NCBI GenBank assembly: GCA_033807695.1
Contig: CM066304.1
Span: 868,001-932,000, forward strand
Source of the DNA: Daedaleopsis sinensis
Taxonomy: Eukaryota; Basidiomycota; Agaricomycetes; Polyporales; Polyporaceae
Direction: 5' to 3'
DNA length: 64,000 nucleotides
The notes under the pieces are model-generated. The model had not been told where the DNA came from. It saw nothing but the letters and a program-made list of their open reading frames with translations, and did not search any database. The stretch's first letter is position 1. Each line of letters begins with the position of its first letter. The position numbers and the translations under genes were made by a program. Shown here one piece after another: positions 57,969 to 64,000 of this stretch.

Positions 57969-60900
57969 TCACTCCGACATGTCCATCTCTGCCTCTCCCT
58001 CGGGCACTTCACCGTCCTCAACCTCGCCCTCTGTGACGTCCTCCTCTTGCATCTGAGTGGCAGTATCATTGCGTTGCTCAGCGGACAGGTCGCCGCCTTC
58101 GTCCGAGACCTCTGTGGGCAGAGTCCGAGACCCGCTCAACTCAGTCTCTGAGGTGACAATGGACAGGGTTAAAAGCTTACCAGTCATGGGATCCTCCACT
58201 GCGGCGGCCCCAGTGGAGGTGCAATCCACATCATCCTCGCCTGGCACGCTGCTACCCCGCTCATTGGATGCTTGTGAGCCGATGTTGTTGACCTGAGCAC
58301 CTAGGACGTCGGTCTCCACAGCTGCCTCTTTGTCGTCGCTCCTGGAGGCATGGTCGTCAGCCTTGGAGATGGGGTCATCCGTGTTCGAGACGAGATTGGT
58401 GGAGACGGGGGGCTGGTCACCGGACTTCAAGGCGGGATTGTCGGACTTCGACGTGGATTCGTCGGACTTCGAGACGGAGTCCTCAGATATTGAGGCCGGA
58501 TTCAAGGCACGGTCGGTCGATGAGACTGCGACCAGCGCAACTTCCCTCCTGGCTTCAGAGTTCACATGCGGGAGGGTAAGATCACCGGAACCAAGAGGTG
58601 GGATGACTGTCGTACCTATGCCGGACATTGTTGACGATCCGGACATTGTCGACGACCCGATGAGGGCGGTGTCCGCCATCTCAGATTGAACTGGATGGCC
58701 CACGGCATGGCTCGACGTGGTGTCTTGCATCTCGTAGTCGATGCTGTCGTAGACTGAGTACGGGGTCGAGGACGATTGGGCTAGGCGGCGCGATCTGGCA
58801 TGACCGATTGGGCCACCCTGCGACCCTGCGTTGATTCCCAGTGATTGCTGAAGACGAGCAAAGGCGCCAGGCATGTAAGGCTGCTTGCTGTTGCTGACGA
58901 AAAATCCAGAGAGGGAAGTCTTCCTCTCATCGTCAGGGAATAGGTCGGAGTCGCTTTGAAGCAACTATAGGAGGCAATAGAGATGAGAGACCTGTGCATG
59001 AAGTCAAAACATGAATCACTCACCGAGGTCCTTAGGTCCGGGCCTAACTGCTTCACGATGTTCTCCAGCAACACCTTGTGGTCGTGCACGGTGTCCTCGA
59101 TGATGATCATGCGGTCTTCTACATCCTTGACACGAGCTTTGAGTGCGTCGAACTTGTCGGTGATGAACTTCTCCATCTCGTTGAACTTAGAAGTGACCGA
59201 CCGATCCAGCGTTGAGAGCTCGTGCATCACCCGAGTCTCTGCGTTGAGGAGATAGAAGTCCTCACCCTCCGGTGACAACTCGAGATCTCCTTCGGGAGCA
59301 TGGGGGAAAGGGAGTTCAAGTTCTTGAGAGGGGTCGTTCGACACGTTGGTGAGAGAGATGTCGTCGTGAATTGAACTATCTGCTTGGAACAAAAGAGGTA
59401 GCTGGTGTCAGTAATGTGAAGTCCGAGGGATGGAGTCCGAATGAAGTCCGAGGTATGAAGTCCGTGAACCCGTACCTCTCCGATGCCCATAGGTCTTGAC
59501 CTGCGCAGCAGCTTTGCGCTGAGCCATGACAGCTTGCACTGTAGGAACAAGAACCCAGGGTCCTGGTCAGCGAGTGAGAGGTCTGCGCAGATGAGCGAAA
59601 AGGAGAGTACGGACTCTGTTCGGGAGGAACACGAACGGCTGCCCGAGTTCCACCAGCCGTCGGCCCTTCTGTCCTACCTTGCTTGGGTGCCTCATTACCA
59701 CCTGCGCGAGTAGAGGCACGCGTACGCTTGGCTGGTGGGGCATCTGGACTGTCGGTCACGCGCGCACGCTTCTTCTCCTCAGTCATGACCTTTGCGGACT
59801 TCGGCGGTTTCTCGGACTTTGGCCCGGGCTTTGGCTCCCGGGATGCGGACGGACCGGGTTTCAAACCTGCTGGGCCGGGCTTGGAGCCTGAGGCCTTTGG
59901 AGGGCCGGCGGTCCTCCTCGCAGTAAGCTTCTTTGGGGGAGCGGCGGCAGTGGATTTGGAGGAGGGGGCAATGGAGGACGCCGTCCTGGATGACGAGGCC
60001 TTGGGCTTCTGCTCCTCATCAATGTCAGAGCTGGACTCCTCATCTGCGTTGTCGTGGGGGAAGGAAGTGACGGCATTGGCCCTGTCTCTGCGAGCGAGCT
60101 TCTTGAAGGCAGAAGTAAAGGCCTTGGGGGGGGCATAGTCGGTTCGGGTGACGAAGCTCGGCAGTCCCTCCTGCGGGTGGGTTGATTGCTCAGTCGCAGT
60201 GGACACCCACCTCCAGACTATGTACGCCTCTTGAAGGCGGGACCATCCCTTCGGCTCCCCTGGCGCAGGGGCAACTGCACGGACTGGCTGCCTGACACGA
60301 AACGAGCACTTGATGGCCTTCAACTTGCACGCGAGACACGTCACTCCTCGTACAAACTGTACAACGCACCGACGTCCCATCTCATTGCACTCGTGGCACG
60401 AAATACGCTGAAAGGAGAGATAAGTAAGCTCTGCGAAATATTTGAGGTGACATACCATCTCAATGCCCTCTTTGCGCAATCCCCAATCCTTCTTCCGCCA
60501 TGGGACCACCTTCACGTTCTCGTTCTTGAACTGGAAGGGCGGGAGGGTATCGGTATCCTCACTGCCAGACGTACCGGACTCTTCAGACTCCTCGGACGCT
60601 GCCTCGGGCTCCTCAGATTGGAGACGAGCTTTCCCCTTGTCTTTCCGGGGAGTTGCCACTGGCTTCTCGGATGTCTTTGCACGATCGGACTTTGTCTTCG
60701 CGGGCTCGGACTTCGTGGCCACGGACGCGGCTGTCGTTCTCGACTTTTCGTCAGCTGCAGGGGGCGCAACCTCACCAGTCTTGGACTTGAGTTTCTTCTT
60801 GCTCGGAGCGACGGGAGGGGGACTAGGCAGGGTGTTGTCTTGCTCGAGCTCATCGACGTGATCTGCCTGCGGCTCGTCCTCAGGTGCTTGAGAACTGGCA

Positions 60901-61421
60901 ATGGGCTGGGAATGAGGGGCAGGCTTGGGGACAGATGAGGGGTTCGGGTTTGATGAAGATGGAAGGGTTGAGGAGCTGGTAGAAGTGGAGGGACCGGATA
61001 CTATAGGCCTAGAGGTCAGTAATGTCCGGGGAGATGAGCATTTTTCGAACGCACTCTGAGGGTTCTCCCACCAACCCCTTCTAGCCGGCAATTGATATTC
61101 CTCCATTCGAATCCAGCAGCCCACTACCTCTGGGGCCAAGGCAGGGTCCAAACGTTCGATGTCGAAGTCGTTGGGGCAGGACCATGTCCGGTTGTGCTCG
61201 GCGACCCAAGAGAGAGCAAAGGGCGGAGCCAGAAAGTCGGACGTCTGGTCGCGGCTGTATATATCGAAGGCGGCTTGACCAAGATGCAAGAGGTCCTGTT
61301 GAAAACGGGCGATCCAAAGGGGGTTGTAAGGTGGATGCGGCCGGACTAGCCACGCGTGTTGGCAGATGGAAGAGCGGTCGTAAAGACGTTCGAGCAGATC
61401 ATCGAGTTGGTGGTGAGACAT
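57969..61421 (-). CDS. Element accessory protein with Zn(II)2Cys6-type cluster
   Basis: Five exons close in phase: 61421-60456, 60407-59615, 59538-59476, 59382-59024, 58964-57969 (1058 aa). Residues 1-125 look folded and tryptophan-rich (LDDLLERLYDRSS, WIRMEEYQLPARRGWWENP). At 326-356 the cysteines are spaced C-x2-C-x6-C-x9-C-x2-C-x6-C (SCHECNEMGRRC ... CLACKLKAIKC), the pattern of the fungal binuclear zinc cluster. That cluster binds CGG half-sites. Next come Lys/Pro-rich and Ser-rich linkers, a predicted coiled coil about 770-830 (KFNEMEKFITDKFDALKARV), and a Glu-rich acidic tail ending EAEMDMSE, suggestive of transcription activation. It diverges from 61758-63318. I infer an element-specific DNA-binding regulator. 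Confidence 0.82.
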
Positions 61422-61757
61422 AGCAACAGAGAGGAGTGAAGAGAACGAGGAACAAGCAGGGGAAGCAGAGGGCACTTGCAGTAGGATATGGTGGGGGATC
61501 AAGCAGGTCAAGAGTTGAAGTCCAGTCCAATATCCGCCCGGCGCCAAGCGCCAATATCCGAGCGCCGTGGGAAAGTCAATGCCGGACTTCGTCTTGTCAC
61601 TTGATCTCGGTGCGACCACCTCCCCAGTGACCACCACTACAGCCTTGGTGAGTAACTGACTCATTCACCGCCTAGGCTGCATGGAGCTCTGACTTACCAG
61701 GGTTCTGTGTTTTCTAGTGCGATTCAAAGTTTCAGATTCACAGTCCGGACTCTAACA
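61422..61757. promoter_or_regulatory. Divergent promoter between Zn-cluster gene and proline-rich gene
   Basis: 336 bp between opposed start codons. Contains CCAATATCC twice (61535 and 61553 area), ATGCCGGACTTCGTC and CAGTCCGGACTC words. The element motif again lies in a shared control region. Confidence 0.5.
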
Positions 61758-63318
61758 ATGCCCGCCAGAGCACAACACGTCCGGGTAAGCTCGGTTCCAA
61801 TTGCACTAACTACAGCTATAAAGTACTCACAACCTGAGATAGTTCACTGCGGTATCCCAGGAGGCCGACAGCTCTTATGAAGAGCCGGAGATTAGGGATT
61901 CAGTGAGCCCCGAGGTGGAGGACCTTCCCCAAGAGAAGCCCGGCAGAAATCCGGTCAATGTAAGTCTGCAAGCGCTCAACCATTCAATGTCCGAAGACTG
62001 ATCTATATTTCTACGATGTACGATGGTGCCACCACTGACCACAGCTTCAGCTATTTGACAGCTCAGTCGCTGGAGTCGCGAGTATGCTCCGTGTCCCGCC
62101 CATGGACAGGCGGCCTATGGGCGATGCGACGCAGCCTCGTTTGCCCCCTATGGTGCGGTCCCCTCCTGGTGCTTCCACTATACCCCACATCCCCCCCATG
62201 GTGCGTCGTACCGCTGCGCCAGCCAACAGCTCACTGCCTGGTATTCCACCCACGGCAGCTGCGGGTCCTCGTTTCCCGCGTATGACCCGGACTCCCGGAC
62301 TTCACCCGAATGTGTCGCACATCCCACCCATGACCCGGTCTGCTCAACTCAACGTGAGCACAGCCCATATTCCGCCCATAGAGAAACCTGCTGCCTCGAT
62401 GGACTCCTCCCAACGTCTCCCACCGATCAAGACCCCTTCCATCACAACTACAAACACGGCTCCATTCCCACCCATGACACGGTCTGCTAGACTCGACGTG
62501 ACTGCTTCCACCACCTCACAGAGTCTCCCGCGGATGGACGCTGTCTCTGGCAGTACACCCAATGTCCATCGTATCCCCTTGATGGAACGGATGCATCCCC
62601 CTACAACATCCTCGTCGCATATCCCACCAATGATCCGTCCTTCCGTGGTGAATTCGAGTACCAGTAGTCTGCGTCCTGCTCCCGCTGCTCCCGCTGCTCC
62701 CGCTGCTCCCGCTGCTCCCGCTGCTCCCGCTGCTCCCGCTGCTCCCGCTGCTCCTGCAGACCTGCATACGACCGCGCCACAGGTGTTCATCTCTGGTAAC
62801 ACAACTGCATCGACATCGCAGCCAGCGACATCTCACGAAGATGCTCCTCGCTATGCTACTCGGTCAACATCGGCTGCCGCAACAAAACATCGACACGATG
62901 CCGCTCGGGATTCGGCAGCGAAAGCGATTCGCCAGCAAAGGGCTAGAACTTCTAATGTCCGGTCCGGGACTATGACACTGCCTACGATCCAGGAGAGCGA
63001 AACATCCACCTCTGGATCGAACACGGATGGATACCCTCCCCCTCCACTGGTAATATTACTGCTATATGTACGCAAGGCAAACTGACAATGTCTTTGCAGA
63101 GAATGAGTACTCCACTCGAAGACTGGCGCCGATTGACTGGAGAATATCTTGTCGCAGGTGCCCAGCGTTGGAGTGTCATTGACGGTGATCGTGCAGCATG
63201 GCGTCGTGCTAGCGCGAATGCAGAAGGGATTATTGACGGTCTGAGACGTTTAAATGGTCAGGGCTGGGTAGACTACAATTTGTGGCTGATGGATCGAGTG
63301 CAGGGTGAAGATGCTTAG
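61758..63318 (+). CDS. Element accessory protein, proline-rich with PPM repeats
   Basis: Four exons close in phase: 61758-61784, 61843-61959, 62045-63049, 63100-63318 (455 aa). No known family. The long exon carries about fourteen spaced units of the form H-I-P-P-M-x-R or R-L-P-P-M, a 9-bp microsatellite coding PAA repeats, then a basic segment (KHRHDAARDSAAKAIRQQRAR). The last exon looks folded: EDWRRLTGEYLVAGAQRWSVIDGDRAAWRRASANAEG. The evenly spaced PPM-R motifs suggest a multivalent partner for another protein of the element; that is inference. It is transcribed away from the Zn-cluster gene. Confidence 0.7.
62675..62757 (+). repeat. 9-bp coding microsatellite
   Basis: About nine copies of CCCGCTGCT, in frame, coding Pro-Ala-Ala in the protein at 61758-63318. 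Confidence 0.95.
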
Positions 63319-63446
63319 AAGTCTTAAGCAATTAAACGGTTCATGTGGATGGTGATGTTATTGTAAGCCACTGTGATGTCCGCACAGCGTAGAGACAATG
63401 TCCGATATTAAATTGTCTGGTAAGTTTTCACGCTATACCTCACACA

Positions 63447-64000
63447 CCGGACATCGACACCGGACTTCTGACGACGGCTCTCGGACTTTGCCTCCACGGA
63501 GTCACAATGTCCGGTTCAACGCACCGAGCCCAGATTTCTGATCATTCTGATCATTCTGCTCGAATGCTAATTTCTATGCCTGATACAAGATTTTTGATCT
63601 TGTCGAACTCTTGCAACGCAGCGGGACTTGTCGAACTCTTGCAACGCAGCGGCCACCGGACTTCTGACGACGGCTCTCGGACTTTGCCTCCCCGGAGTCA
63701 CAATGTCCGGTTCAACGCACCGAGCCCAGATTTCTGATCATTCTGCCGGAATGCTAATTTCTATGCCTGATACAGGATTCTTGATCTTGTCGAACTCTTG
63801 CAACGCAGCGGCCACCGGACTTCTGACGACGGCTCTCGGACTTTGCCTCCCCGGAGTCACAATGTCCGGTTCAACGCACCGAGCCCAGATTTCTGATCAT
63901 TCTGATCATTCTGCTCAAATGCTAATTTCTATGCCTGAGACAAGATTTTTGATCTTGTGGAACTCTTGCAACGCAGCGGGACTTGTCGAACTCTTGCAAC
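63447..64000. repeat. Tandem array at the right edge of the window
   Basis: The anchor CGGACTTCTGACGACGG recurs at 63461, 63657 and 63816 (steps 196 and 159). Units carry ATGTCCGGTTCAACGC and a 28-nt sub-duplication GACTTGTCGAACTCTTGC in units 1 and 3. The array continues past the window end. Confidence 0.9.

Larger units (their letters stand above)
44350..64000. mobile_element. Large KDZ-class transposon block with TET/JBP dioxygenase and accessory genes
   Basis: The block contains a full KDZ transposase, a TET/JBP dioxygenase and five further genes, and is marked along its whole length by TCCGG, GTCCGACGGAC and GGACTTT words that are absent as arrays elsewhere in the window. The left limit is set where the motif arrays begin (44.5 kb) or at the satellite; the right end is outside the window, which stops inside a tandem array. 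I could not identify terminal inverted repeats or a target duplication. KDZ (Kyakuja-Dileera-Zisupton) elements with associated TET/JBP genes are an established feature of mushroom genomes. All seven reading frames are intact, so the block may be recently active. Confidence 0.8.

Noticed and set aside
59376..61664. 762-codon frame starting at 61664 as the zinc-cluster protein
   Set aside because: The first 81 codons lie in the divergent promoter; MSHHQLDDLL at 61421 is the better start, and the frame reads through one intron and past a donor at 59615.
63507..63737. 76-codon frame at the right edge
   Set aside because: It lies within the tandem array and repeats with it.

Overview
The window is eukaryotic nuclear DNA from a filamentous basidiomycete, most likely an agaricomycete of the polypore type. 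The support is many intron-split genes whose introns are mostly 45-70 nt with GT-AG ends, a short TTAGGG telomere-type tract, small families of F-box and cysteine-rich secreted proteins, a secreted GMC oxidoreductase, and a KDZ-class transposon with a TET/JBP dioxygenase gene. Exon coordinates below were derived by hand by following reading phase across splice sites. Feature spans are gene spans from start to stop codon, and exons are listed in the evidence.

Layout. 0-7 kb: a BCS1-type AAA ATPase, the 3' remnant of a multi-pass membrane protein gene, a telomere-like tract that supplies the stop codon of a BTB gene, and a GC-rich gap with two fold-back hairpins. 7.3-14.9 kb: two CsbD-like stress protein genes arranged head to head, with a complete 6.1-kb DNA transposon inserted between them (33-bp perfect terminal inverted repeats, CCGCCA duplication, one 12-exon gene for a 1641-residue Ulp1-protease/zinc-finger/transposase fusion). 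15.9-31 kb: ordinary genes, namely a GPI-type cysteine-rich secreted protein, dolichyldiphosphatase, tRNA-Val(AAC), two related F-box genes, an RNase P/MRP Rpp40-like gene, pantothenate synthetase and a GMC oxidoreductase. 32-33.5 kb: CpG-rich tandem repeats. 33.7-42.9 kb: a proline-repeat hypothetical, a SUN-domain protein, two more hypotheticals and a WD40 gene lacking its 5' end. 42.9-44.35 kb: a 208-bp satellite array.

44.4-64.0 kb is one large mobile-element-like block that runs off the window. It holds seven genes: two paralogous small genes, an intact KDZ transposase (1264 aa), a TET/JBP 2-oxoglutarate dioxygenase 48 bp upstream of it, a 1017-aa protein with an HMG-box-like segment, a 1058-aa protein with a perfect Zn(II)2Cys6 cysteine spacing, and a 455-aa proline-rich protein. 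The whole block (coding, intronic and intergenic) is studded with TCCGG / TCCGACGGA motifs, which are CpG sites and also CCG/CGG half-sites of the kind Zn2Cys6 proteins bind. I propose, as inference, that this is a self-addressing element: its own Zn-cluster protein and dioxygenase act on motif arrays carried by the same element. KDZ transposons accompanied by TET/JBP genes are known in mushrooms; the dense shared motif and the Zn2Cys6 partner are the parts I consider worth new work.
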